Origin: JANQOH01 sp965201155
GTDB taxonomy: Bacteria; Pseudomonadota; Alphaproteobacteria; UBA7887
Reading direction: 5' to 3'
DNA length: 64,000 nucleotides
Assembly: GCA_965201155.1 (NCBI GenBank)
Contig: OZ241752.1
Coordinates: 1-64,000 of the forward strand
Numbering within the stretch: position 1 is the first letter of the stretch; the number at the start of each line of letters is the position of its first letter. The notes below the pieces were generated by a model that did not search any database, had not been told where the DNA came from, and was given only the letters and a program-made list of their open reading frames with translations. The translations under genes were made by a program, and so were the position numbers. Positions 1 through 7,414 of the stretch are shown piece after piece.

Positions 1-1077
1 GCGGATGTCGGTGTTCGATAAATCAAAGTCGGCAAGCGTAATGTAGGGTAGGTTTTTGCCACAGGCGCGATGGACGACGTGTGCCAGCAATCGTAAGACA
101 CCGCGGGTTCTCTGGAAATCGGGGAAACTGCCCCACTGTTTATAGAGGACATCAATCACGTCTGGCAGGAAGGGGTAGCTTCCCTCAAAATCTGTGCGGT
201 ATTCGGATGCCTGCTTGCCTTCGGGGAGGATGCCTTCTTTGTCTGCGTATTGGGTGAATTCTCGAATCACCTTTTTTGCTGTGTTGGTGTTGAATTGGTC
301 TTTAGAGAAAAGGCGTGTGCGGATGATACTGTCGATTTCGCTATCTTCAACCGGTGTTACGACTCGTTTCATTCTGTCGAGTAGATCCTTGAAGAGCGGA
401 AATTTTGCTTCCAGGGGTGCGATTTCGCTTTCTTGAAGCGTCACAATGAGGGCGACGTTCACGGAGGGGGATGTCACGGCTTCGGTAAGGGTTAACATAA
501 ACCTTATTGTCTGATCCGCGAGGGTGTTTTTTTGTATCGGTACGCCGGAGGCCCCCTCGAGATAATTAAGCACCTCGTCCATCAGAATCATCACGGGTTT
601 ATTGTGTTGTTCAAATAATTTGACGAGGCTTTTGCTTCCGGGTGCGACAGGGGTATCAAAATATCCTCTGCTTCCTGTGAGTTGGACGGCTATCTGTCCC
701 CAAAACGTGTCTTCAGGTTTGGCATCCATTTCGGAACCGACGATGACGACTGGGGTTGCGTTCCATTCTTTTGCTTTGTGATAGAGGGCGATGAGGGTGT
801 GGGTTTTGCCGCCGCCGAAGGGGGTCTGCAATTGGATGATGGGGTCTTGATGTTGCCGCCGCCGCCCTTTCAAATGGCCTTCTACACCGGAGAGAAGTTT
901 TTTTAGTCCTTCGGTTACATGGGTTCTGTCGAAAAACTGTTGGGCGTTTCTGTATTCAAGGGGACCTTCCTTTTTCACGACTTGTGCAAGTTTGGCGGCG
1001 TAGGTGTCCATCGTAAAGTTACCGCGCAAGATGTCATAATGGGGTTTGGCGATGGTTTCAAATGGTGCGAATTTCAT
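1..1077 (-). CDS. DUF499-type P-loop ATPase, N-terminal part (partial)
   Basis: The frame opens with ATG at 1077 and stays open to base 1, so 359 N-terminal residues are present and the C-terminus lies outside the window. A Walker A motif (TPFGGGKTH, residues ~85-93) and a Walker B strand (VMILMDE, ~162-168) mark a P-loop ATPase. The GGGKTH form and the start MKFAPFETI fit the DUF499/COG1483 family of large ATPases that neighbour DUF1156 methylases. It lies 134 bases downstream of such a methylase on the same strand, suggesting one locus. In that family's context a role in DNA modification or phage defence is likely, but the exact activity is unknown. Codon use and GC resemble 1-4.5 kb, not the rest of the window. 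Confidence 0.85.
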   Translation of the reverse strand, partial: MKFAPFETIAKPHYDILRGNFTMDTYAAKLAQVVKKEGPLEYRNAQQFFDRTHVTEGLKKLLSGVEGHLKGRRRQHQDPIIQLQTPFGGGKTHTLIALYHKAKEWNATPVVIVGSEMDAKPEDTFWGQIAVQLTGSRGYFDTPVAPGSKSLVKLFEQHNKPVMILMDEVLNYLEGASGVPIQKNTLADQTIRFMLTLTEAVTSPSVNVALIVTLQESEIAPLEAKFPLFKDLLDRMKRVVTPVEDSEIDSIIRTRLFSKDQFNTNTAKKVIREFTQYADKEGILPEGKQASEYRTDFEGSYPFLPDVIDVLYKQWGSFPDFQRTRGVLRLLAHVVHRACGKNLPYITLADFDLSNTDIR

Positions 1078-1125
1078 AAGTATTTTCCTTTTGGTTTTGT
1101 ATTCCGCCCTAACTCCTCCGCAAGC

Positions 1126-1179
1126 AGGGGGAATTAATCCCTAACCCCGCTTGTCAAGGGGGAATCAATCCTTACCCCC
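1126..1179. repeat. Two imperfect direct repeats in the intergenic gap
   Basis: Two copies of about 22 bases, AGGGGGAATTAATCCCTAA and AGGGGGAATCAATCCTTAC, each followed by a run of C, sit at 1126-1148 and 1157-1179. They lie in the 134-base gap between the methylase stop and the ATPase start. Purpose unknown; they look like a dispersed intergenic repeat. Confidence 0.55.
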
Positions 1180-1191
1180 TACCCTCCATAG

Positions 1192-1212
1192 GCACAAACT
1201 AACAGTTTGTGC
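1192..1212. repeat. Perfect 9-bp inverted repeat at the methylase stop
   Basis: GCACAAACT, a 3-base loop, then AGTTTGTGC. It overlaps the TAG stop of the methylase (1212-1214) by one base. No T run follows on the minus strand, so it is not a classical intrinsic terminator; it may be a dispersed palindromic repeat or an RNA-processing or termination hairpin. Confidence 0.6.
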
Positions 1213-2741
1213 TACGAGAGGAAACGAATGATGTCGCGTTGGATGGAGTCTCTGTCTCCGAGCCAGCCTGCTAATAATTGGCGTTCTTGACTCTCTGCCG
1301 GTAATGCTTCGCATATCTGTGTTGCGACGTTCCAGATCAGTTCGTTTTGACCGATGCTGTCACGGGCGAGGCGTTCAAGCATCGCTTGGCGATTGCCGGC
1401 GCGCCATAGGATTAAGGCGTGATGCAAAATGTCTATCAATTCTTCGCTGTCAGCGATATCCGTGGGTTCGCGGTCTTGGGGGCCGAGGACGCGCACGTTT
1501 GTTTTCTCTTGTTGAATAAAGCTGCCCTCGCCCCATTCGTCTGTGAGTTCAATGCCGAGAGAGATAGCGAGTTCACGGGCATCGTTAAAGATGATGGGTT
1601 TTTCGCCGTATTCGCGCCGCCACCGGATGTAAAACCGCGTCAATTGTGTGCCCGCTATGCCTGCTTGTTCGCCGTCAAAGCGTTCTAAAATTTCCCGGAT
1701 GTCAGCGATCATCCGGTCGGCGCGAACGGTGTTATCGTCATCGTCAATGACCTCTCGGTATTTGCCGAAGACCTCAATGCCGAGTCCAATGGCGGCAATA
1801 AACAGATCGGCACCCGAGAACCCCCATTCCCACAACTGATAGAGTTTTTGTTCGAGGTAGGTCTCCAATTCGTTTTTGACATCGGTGTAGAGCCCTAAGG
1901 GTTCGCGTTCGGCTTTCCGTGCCACCATGTAGATGGAGGAGGCGAGGACTGCGGAATTCAGAGCTCGCAAACGAGATTTCTTCTCAGTATCGATCGGCCA
2001 CGCTGCAGTAACCACTAAATCTGAATCCAGCAAGGCGTTGATTAACGTCTCCCAGCCTTCTGTTGATTTATGGGCGTAGACGATGACGGCGATGCCGTTG
2101 GGTTTGAGGACACGGCGCATTTCTTGAAATGCTTTGGTGAGTTCGTCTTCAAAAAACTGCTTGCCTGCTTCCAATCCGCCTTCGCGGTGTCCATAAGCAA
2201 CAATTTCATCGGCTTTCGGGGTGAGTTGTGTCTGAAAGAGTTCCGGGTGAAGGTGCCCGATGCTGCGTTTGAGCCAAACGTAGAAAAAATCAGAGAGGTA
2301 TGAATATCCAACGATATCATAATACGGTGGATCGGTGAGCACGGCATCAAAGGTATTATCTTGATATGGGAGATCCGTTGCCGATGCCTGCTGCACCGAC
2401 ACAGGTTCGGCGTTCATCTGACACAGGTGTTCTAAGGGTTTTAAAATAGTTTTCAACCGGTTTGCTCCTACCTGCAACGGATTTGACTCCCCATAGTCCC
2501 ACACCATCGGCATGGTTGGCATAGCGAAAAGGTTGGCAACAGCCTCAGTGTCGTTTCTCCATATACAAAGATTTGCTGACATATCTGCGATTCGATCCAT
2601 CCACAATCCTAAGTGGGTTGTGACGGCACTGGCATACTCGATGTCAATTCCTTGGGTAAGCATCTCCTGATATGCTTCCCTGATTTTTTCAGTAAAGGTG
2701 ACGAGGGGCAAGCTGCTGACGGGCGTTAAAAAGTTCGCCAT
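1212..2741 (-). CDS. DUF1156-type adenine DNA methyltransferase, C-terminal piece (frameshifted gene)
   Basis: This 509-codon piece carries the catalytic motif IV as TDPPYYDIVGYSYL (about residues 135-148), typical of amino-methyltransferases acting on adenine in DNA. A helical region rich in charged residues follows. The first ~12 codons overlap the preceding frame. Removing one base from the G4 run at 2705-2708 (plus-strand sense) joins it to the upstream piece as ...FNARQQLALVTFTEKI..., the expected family continuity, so the ATG at 2741 is probably not a real start. Together with 2689-3729 and 3627-3836 it makes a protein of about 860 residues, similar to DUF1156/COG1743 methylases. Either the gene is broken or the sequence has a homopolymer error. 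Confidence 0.85.
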   Translation of the reverse strand: MANFLTPVSSLPLVTFTEKIREAYQEMLTQGIDIEYASAVTTHLGLWMDRIADMSANLCIWRNDTEAVANLFAMPTMPMVWDYGESNPLQVGANRLKTILKPLEHLCQMNAEPVSVQQASATDLPYQDNTFDAVLTDPPYYDIVGYSYLSDFFYVWLKRSIGHLHPELFQTQLTPKADEIVAYGHREGGLEAGKQFFEDELTKAFQEMRRVLKPNGIAVIVYAHKSTEGWETLINALLDSDLVVTAAWPIDTEKKSRLRALNSAVLASSIYMVARKAEREPLGLYTDVKNELETYLEQKLYQLWEWGFSGADLFIAAIGLGIEVFGKYREVIDDDDNTVRADRMIADIREILERFDGEQAGIAGTQLTRFYIRWRREYGEKPIIFNDARELAISLGIELTDEWGEGSFIQQEKTNVRVLGPQDREPTDIADSEELIDILHHALILWRAGNRQAMLERLARDSIGQNELIWNVATQICEALPAESQERQLLAGWLGDRDSIQRDIIRFLS

Positions 2742-3729
2742 AAGTATTAATATTGTAATTGTGAATTGAAATACCCCTCTCGGCTCCGGGGCCCTTTACT
2801 CGGGGGGTTGGTTCATCAGGTACAGGATCAATTTCCCATTCCATCGAAAACCTCTCTCGTTTTTCGGCAAGCCGTTTTTGGGCATCGTTGAAAATCACCA
2901 TGTCCGCGTCCGTGGCAAGGCGGTAACGTTTTCCCTTACCCCTAACATAAGTAACGACAACAAGCAACCTTTCTCCGGATTTCCCTTCTTGAAATAACCG
3001 ACGCGTGTCGGCAGCCGGAATGGGACCTTTACAGAGCGGACAGGTGACAACGGCTATTGCAATCGTCCCCTTAGCGGGGTCAAATCCGTTGGGAATCGGT
3101 TCGCCTCCGGGGTTTCCGACGATACGGAAGGCGATACTTCCGTTTTCTTCATAAGGGTAGAGGGCAATTTTTCGCTTTTTTGAGAGATAGCACTGGTTCA
3201 TGAGTGGAATTTCGGTACCGCAGTTTAGGTTTTGACACGGGAGGGTGCGTGCCCAGATGTAGGCGAAAACCTCGGAGCCGTCGGGTTGCTTTGGATAAAG
3301 GGGTTGGAGTTCTTTCGTTACTTGTGTAAGGATCTGCTGTCCCCATTTTTTCACATCGTCGGACAGCCGTTGTCCGTATTTCTGTGGGTATTCAAGCGTG
3401 CACTTCTGGATTAAGATGGAGACGGGGTTGAGGTCGCAGGCGTACGTCTCACAGCCGAGCCGTTGTGCTTCTAACGGAATGGAGCCGCGGCCTCCGAAAG
3501 GGTCCAGGACTTTGGGCAGGGTTCCGTTGTGGGTTTCAAGGATATTTTTTCTTGCCTCGTCGATCCAGAGGGGTTTCAGGGCGTTCTCCCATTTGGCGAG
3601 CTCGGCGATAAAATTGTGTTGGGTGTCTATATTATACTTAACAGATGTTGAGTGGGGGGGGGTGAATCGGTGTCTACGAGGGCGGCGTAGGCGGTGGCGC
3701 GGGAGGGCCCGAGCGGGCGGCTTGCCCAC
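2689..3729 (-). CDS. DUF1156-type adenine DNA methyltransferase, middle piece (frameshifted gene)
   Basis: Motif I for S-adenosylmethionine binding is seen as VLDPFGGRGSIPLEA, followed by CDLNPV, with the family's zinc-ribbon cysteines further on (CQNLNC and CPLCKGP). The first ~23 codons of the open frame, upstream of the C9 tract at 3654-3662, are out-of-frame translation; genuine coding starts at HSTSVKYN. At the 3' end the frame runs out after FNARQQLA, where the C-terminal piece takes over. Motif I before motif IV, with a zinc ribbon between, is the DUF1156 arrangement; a methylase of this type (DrmMI) occurs in class 1 DISARM. No other DISARM gene is visible here. Confidence 0.85.
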   Translation of the reverse strand: MGKPPARALPRHRLRRPRRHRFTPPHSTSVKYNIDTQHNFIAELAKWENALKPLWIDEARKNILETHNGTLPKVLDPFGGRGSIPLEAQRLGCETYACDLNPVSILIQKCTLEYPQKYGQRLSDDVKKWGQQILTQVTKELQPLYPKQPDGSEVFAYIWARTLPCQNLNCGTEIPLMNQCYLSKKRKIALYPYEENGSIAFRIVGNPGGEPIPNGFDPAKGTIAIAVVTCPLCKGPIPAADTRRLFQEGKSGERLLVVVTYVRGKGKRYRLATDADMVIFNDAQKRLAEKRERFSMEWEIDPVPDEPTPRVKGPGAERGISIHNYNINTYGELFNARQQLAPRHLY

Positions 3730-3836
3730 CAGATGTGTGTGCCGGTGATTTGTTGTTTGTTTTTATCGCGGCGGCCTTGTTCGCTGACTGCTTCCACGGG
3801 GAAGACGATTTCAATGAGTCGTTTTTTGTGGGGCAT
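3627..3836 (-). pseudogene. N-terminal piece of the DUF1156 methyltransferase, ends in a frameshift
   Basis: MPHKKRLIEIVFPVEAVSEQ followed by THIWWASRPLGPSRATAYAALV is the conserved start of DUF1156 proteins (KRLIE..FP...; HIW.ARRP). The frame runs through nine Cs and then stops after PTQHLLSII. With ten or seven Cs it would pass into the 2689-3729 frame. ATG at 3836 is the only sensible start of the whole gene. Type is given as pseudogene because the gene as written cannot make the full enzyme. Confidence 0.8.
3654..3662. other. C9/G9 homopolymer causing a frameshift in the methylase
   Basis: Nine Gs on the plus strand (nine Cs in the coding strand) lie about 60 codons into the methylase gene, exactly where the coding frame changes. 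Such tracts are prone both to slipped-strand phase variation and to sequencing error. Confidence 0.75.
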
Positions 3837-3963
3837 GTGTTTCTCGTTTCAGTGAAAAGATTATGGAATAGTATAGCAGTTAGGGGGTTTAATTGTCAAA
3901 TTTATTTTTTTGGTCGCGGGTTATCGCGGATAGCACGGATTTTTGTGAGCAATATCAAGGATT

Positions 3964-4512
3964 TCATGTGCCCAAAGTAAGTTGCGGTGCCTGCCCGATA
4001 CCTATCCTATCTACTATCTTCTCGGCAAGAATTTTGAAGTCTTGCCGCGCAGATTTAACAGCAGCTGCGTGGCTGCCGAAAGCGCCATCTGCTGTACTTA
4101 GACGGAAAACCGGTTTACGTCTTTCTTGTGCCATAGGGATAAGACTGCGATAGTGCTTGAGGGTTGCAAGAGAATTTTCGGGGTCCTCTTCTGGAGTCGC
4201 AGCATAGGGACCTGTATTTCTTTCCAATAGGTTTTGAGCATATTCTTCGGGCATTCGGTTAACCCATTTATCATACGCTTTAACGGGGCGTTCCAAACGG
4301 ACCCCATGCTGCTGCATGATGTATCCGATAGGTTTCATACCTCCTTCTGGGAGAGGGAAGTCTGGGGTACACCAATTATCACGTCTGCGTTTCCAATCTT
4401 GCCGCCACCGCTTGAGAGTTGGGCCGAGGTTCTGCAGCCCACGCAGCGAAAACAAATCTGTGCCGATCGGTACGACGACATAATCACTTGCAATTAGCGC
4501 GGAACGGTTGAT
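3964..4512 (-). CDS. ParA/MinD-like ATPase, C-terminal fragment (truncated at a junction)
   Basis: From INRSALIASDYVVVPIGTDL down to the stop at 3964, ~182 codons match the C-terminal half of a family of stand-alone ParA-type proteins (ALIA.DYVVVP, LFSLRGLQNLGPTL, RPVKAYDKWVNR). The N-terminal half with the deviant Walker A is missing: in-frame sequence upstream of ~4512 is the antisense of a PQQ dehydrogenase and has no ParA character. It precedes the methylase by 127 bases on the same strand. Whether it belongs to the methylase/ATPase locus cannot be told. Confidence 0.75.
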   Translation of the reverse strand: MNRSALIASDYVVVPIGTDLFSLRGLQNLGPTLKRWRQDWKRRRDNWCTPDFPLPEGGMKPIGYIMQQHGVRLERPVKAYDKWVNRMPEEYAQNLLERNTGPYAATPEEDPENSLATLKHYRSLIPMAQERRKPVFRLSTADGAFGSHAAAVKSARQDFKILAEKIVDRIGIGQAPQLTLGT

Positions 4513-4516
4513 AAGA
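4498..4516. other. Junction between two unrelated DNA segments
   Basis: Here the ParA-like gene (minus) and the PQQ dehydrogenase (plus), both lacking their 5' halves, meet within a few bases. The dehydrogenase frame has a TAG at 4495-4497, so it cannot extend leftwards. GC content and codon use rise sharply to the right. No IS end, target duplication or att-like repeat is visible. Confidence 0.75.
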
Positions 4517-5901
4517 TCTTCCTGCAGCAGGCCGACACAACCCTGGTGGCGCTGGATTCGAACACCGGGGAAGTAATCTGGTCGATCGTCAACGGCGACC
4601 CGAGTGCCGGGTCGACGAACACCAACGCACCGATCGTGATCAACGACAAGGTTTATACGGGCATCAGCGGCGGCGAGTTCGGCGTGCGCGGGTTCCTGGC
4701 CGCCTACAACATCAATGACGGCAGCCTGGTGTGGAAGGGCTACAGCACCGGTCCTGACGATGAAATGCTGGTCGACCCGGAAAACACCACCCATATGCTG
4801 GAGCCGGTCGGCGAGAATTCCAGTCTCAATTCGTGGGAAGGCGATCAATGGGCGATCGGCGGCGGCACCACTTGGGGCTGGTTCACTTATGACCCCGACC
4901 TCAACCTGATCTATTACGGCACGGGCAATCCAAGCACATGGAACCCGGTCGTGCGCCCCGGCGACAATAAGTGGTCGATGACCATTTTTGCCCGCGATGC
5001 GGACACCGGCGTTGCGCGCTGGGTGTATCAGATGACGCCGCATGACGAGTGGGATTATGACGGTGTGAACGAAGGTATTCTTGCCGACATCGAGATTGGC
5101 GGCGAAGTACGCAAGGTGATCGTGCATTTCGATCGGAACGGCTTTGGCTACACCCTCGACCGCGCCACCGGCGAACTGCTGGTCGCGGAGAAGTACGACC
5201 CGGCAGTGAACTGGGCGACGCATGTGGACATGGAGACGGGCCGGCCGCAGGTCGTCGCGGAATACAGCACCGACCAGCAGGGCGAGGATGTCAATACGCA
5301 GAACATCTGCCCGGCGGCGCTCGGTTCCAAGGACCAGCAGCCGGCGGCGTTTTCGCCGCGCACCGGCCTGTTCTATGTACCCACCAACCATGTGTGCATG
5401 GACTATGAGCCGTTCCGCGTCGAATATGTTTCGGGCCAGCCCTATGTCGGTGCCACGCTGAGCATGTTCCCCGCCGGGCGCGTAACCGGAGACGGCAGCG
5501 ACAATCTGGGCAACTTCATTGCCTGGGATGCGGCAAAGGGCGAGATCGTGTGGTCGGTGCCGGAGACGTTCTCCGTCTGGAGCGGTGCGCTGGCAACCGG
5601 CGGCGATGTGGTGTTCTACGGCACGCTTGACGGCCATCTGAAGGCGGTGGACGCCGATAGCGGGGAAGAACTCTATTCCTTCAAGACTCCGTCCGGCATC
5701 ATTGGCAATGTCAATACCTGGACCCACGGCGGCAAGCAGTATGTCGGCGTTCTTTCCGGTGTTGGCGGCTGGGCCGGCATCGGCATGGCGGCGGGCCTGG
5801 AAGGTGATTCCGAAGGCCTGGGCGCTGTCGGGGCCTACAAGGCGCTGAGCAAGCACACCCAGCTTGGCGGCGTTCTGACAGTCTTTGCCTTGCCCGGTTA
5901 A
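4510..5901 (+). CDS. PQQ-dependent alcohol dehydrogenase, XoxF-like, lanthanide type (5' truncated)
   Basis: About 463 C-terminal residues of a periplasmic quinoprotein dehydrogenase; family members are ~600, so roughly 130 N-terminal residues, including the signal peptide and the vicinal-cysteine region, are lost at the junction. Metal and PQQ ligands are visible: Glu in GGEFGVRG (codon at 4675), Asn in GTGNPSTWNP (4927), and WDYDG at 5050-5064. The second Asp of DYD (5059) is the residue characteristic of lanthanide-dependent enzymes; calcium MxaF enzymes have Ala there. A terminator follows, then a cytochrome c and a XoxJ-like gene, the usual electron-acceptor partners. Substrate (methanol or another alcohol) cannot be decided. 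ATG-like starts inside (GTG 4546) are not real starts. Confidence 0.85.
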   Translation, partial: DKIFLQQADTTLVALDSNTGEVIWSIVNGDPSAGSTNTNAPIVINDKVYTGISGGEFGVRGFLAAYNINDGSLVWKGYSTGPDDEMLVDPENTTHMLEPVGENSSLNSWEGDQWAIGGGTTWGWFTYDPDLNLIYYGTGNPSTWNPVVRPGDNKWSMTIFARDADTGVARWVYQMTPHDEWDYDGVNEGILADIEIGGEVRKVIVHFDRNGFGYTLDRATGELLVAEKYDPAVNWATHVDMETGRPQVVAEYSTDQQGEDVNTQNICPAALGSKDQQPAAFSPRTGLFYVPTNHVCMDYEPFRVEYVSGQPYVGATLSMFPAGRVTGDGSDNLGNFIAWDAAKGEIVWSVPETFSVWSGALATGGDVVFYGTLDGHLKAVDADSGEELYSFKTPSGIIGNVNTWTHGGKQYVGVLSGVGGWAGIGMAAGLEGDSEGLGAVGAYKALSKHTQLGGVLTVFALPG

Positions 5902-5956
5902 GGCAAACGCAGTCGGACGCACAGTCCGAACAGGGCGTTACTGCCCTTGATTCCCG

Positions 5957-5995
5957 GCCTGTTGCGGCGCCCTGCGCCGCAACAGGCTTTTCTTT
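5957..5995 (+). terminator. Strong intrinsic terminator after the PQQ dehydrogenase
   Basis: A perfect 14-bp stem (GCCTGTTGCGGCGC, 5957-5970; complement 5974-5987) with a 3-base loop is followed by TTTCTTTT. It separates the dehydrogenase from the cytochrome gene, so read-through or a separate promoter is needed for the latter. Confidence 0.85.
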
Positions 5996-6100
5996 TGGTA
6001 ATAGGGGGTATAGCCAGCCGCCGGGCGACCGGTCGCCCGGCGGCGCTTGCAACGGTACCCGGTTCCGGCAAGGTTGAGGGATGCGGGGAGGAAGGAATCC

Positions 6101-6550
6101 ATGATTTGCAATGTTCAGTCCGGTTTGACGAGATTGGCCGCGGCCGCGGCCCTGTGCGGCGCGATGGCAATGGCGGCGCCTGCAGCGGCGGAGGATCCGC
6201 CGCCTTATGAAGGTCATATCCAGTGCGAGTCCGACGGCGAGCGGCGCGAATGCCAGATCGATCTCTGGTTGACGCGCGGTTATCGCGCATTCAGCCAGTG
6301 CCAGGTGTGCCACGGCCTGACCGGGGCCGGCAGCACCATCGGCCCGAGCCTTCTGGACCTGCTTCAGGAAATCGACGACGAACGGTTCATAGAAGTGGTC
6401 GCCAACGGCATGGAGGGGCAGATCGGAGTCATGCCCGCATGGGGCACCAACCCGAACGTCATGAATTACATCGAACAGCTTTACGCTTATCTGAAGGCGC
6501 GCTCGGACGGCGTGCTTCCCTCAGGCCGGCTGAAGCGTTACGACCGATGA
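6101..6550 (+). CDS. Periplasmic class I cytochrome c, partner of the PQQ dehydrogenase
   Basis: 149 residues. A signal peptide (hydrophobic stretch ending AAPAAAED) precedes a single haem-binding CQVCH motif at about residue 67; GVMPAW offers the axial Met. The start ATG at 6101 follows GGGGAGGAAGG. Position between the quinoprotein and the XoxJ-like gene points to a XoxG-like role, taking electrons from reduced PQQ in the periplasm. The 3' end overlaps the next start (ATGA). The region N-terminal to the haem site contains two additional cysteines (IQCESDGERRECQ), possibly a disulphide. Confidence 0.88.
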   Translation: MICNVQSGLTRLAAAAALCGAMAMAAPAAAEDPPPYEGHIQCESDGERRECQIDLWLTRGYRAFSQCQVCHGLTGAGSTIGPSLLDLLQEIDDERFIEVVANGMEGQIGVMPAWGTNPNVMNYIEQLYAYLKARSDGVLPSGRLKRYDR

Positions 6551-7398
6551 CCGCGCTGCGGCCTGCAGCGCGCGTCGTGCGGCTTGCATGTGCTGCGGCG
6601 CTCTTGTTCCCCGGCGCTGCGGCCGCGGAGCAGACCGCGTTCAGGGTGTGCGCGGACCCCAACTATCTGCCCTGGTCCAACGATGCCGGCGAGGGATTCG
6701 AAAATCGTATCGCAGCCCTGCTTGCGGAAAAGATCAATCTGCCGGTGGCATATACTTGGTTTCCGCAGCGCATGGGGTTCATTCGCAACACGCTGCGCGC
6801 GAAAGGTGACGACGGCGCCCACAAATGCGACGTCGTCATGGGGCTGCCGGCGGGTTACGAACTCGCGGTCACCACCCGGCCCTATTATTTCTCGACCTAC
6901 GCCATGGTTTACATAAGGGGACGGGGGCTGGATGGAATACACGCACCGTTGGACCTGATGGCGCTGCCGCCGGAGCGGCGCGAAGCCTTGCGTTTCGGCC
7001 TTGCCGAGCGCAATCCCGGCACGCTGTGGCTCGCGCGGCACGGCCTGCTGGACCGGCTCGCGACCGCCTACCCCTCGCAGTCCGGAGACCCGGATGTGCG
7101 CCCCGGACAGTGGGAGCAGGAAGACCTGCTGGAAGACAAGATCAATGTGACGGTCATGTGGGGCCCCATAGCCGGACATTTCGCGCGCAGCAATCCGGAC
7201 GTACCCATCGTCGTGCTGCCCATGGTGTCGGAACCGGGGGTGCATTTGCATTTCGGCATTGCCGCCGGCGTGCGTTTCGGCGACGGAGCGCGCAAGGAGG
7301 AATTGCAAATGCTGCTGGACGACAATGCCGAGGCCGTTGCGGCCATATTGCGGGAGCACGGTGTTCCCCTGGTGGACGACACCGGCGCGCCGCTGTGA
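6547..7398 (+). CDS. XoxJ/MoxJ-like periplasmic substrate-binding-fold protein
   Basis: 283 residues with a signal peptide (LFPGAAAAEQ) and then FRVCADPNYLPWSN, the start of the family of quinoprotein-dehydrogenase-associated periplasmic binding proteins (type II SBP fold). The start codon overlaps the cytochrome stop by four bases, so the two are translationally coupled. MxaJ/XoxJ proteins are thought to help activate or mature the dehydrogenase rather than to import a solute; no ABC permease is nearby, in keeping with this. Confidence 0.85.
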   Translation: MTALRPAARVVRLACAAALLFPGAAAAEQTAFRVCADPNYLPWSNDAGEGFENRIAALLAEKINLPVAYTWFPQRMGFIRNTLRAKGDDGAHKCDVVMGLPAGYELAVTTRPYYFSTYAMVYIRGRGLDGIHAPLDLMALPPERREALRFGLAERNPGTLWLARHGLLDRLATAYPSQSGDPDVRPGQWEQEDLLEDKINVTVMWGPIAGHFARSNPDVPIVVLPMVSEPGVHLHFGIAAGVRFGDGARKEELQMLLDDNAEAVAAILREHGVPLVDDTGAPL

Positions 7399-7414
7399 GA
7401 CGCAGGAGTCACTG

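Noticed and set aside
1192..1212. Classical Rho-independent terminator
   Set aside because: The hairpin is AT-rich and lacks a T run after it on the minus strand.
4546..4548. GTG as a genuine start for the PQQ dehydrogenase
   Set aside because: Family-like sequence (KIFLQQADTTLVALD) extends upstream to ~4510 and the periplasmic enzyme would lack a signal peptide.
3964..5922. 652-codon minus-strand frame spanning the junction
   Set aside because: Only the part below ~4512 resembles a protein family (ParA-like); the rest is the antisense of the PQQ dehydrogenase.
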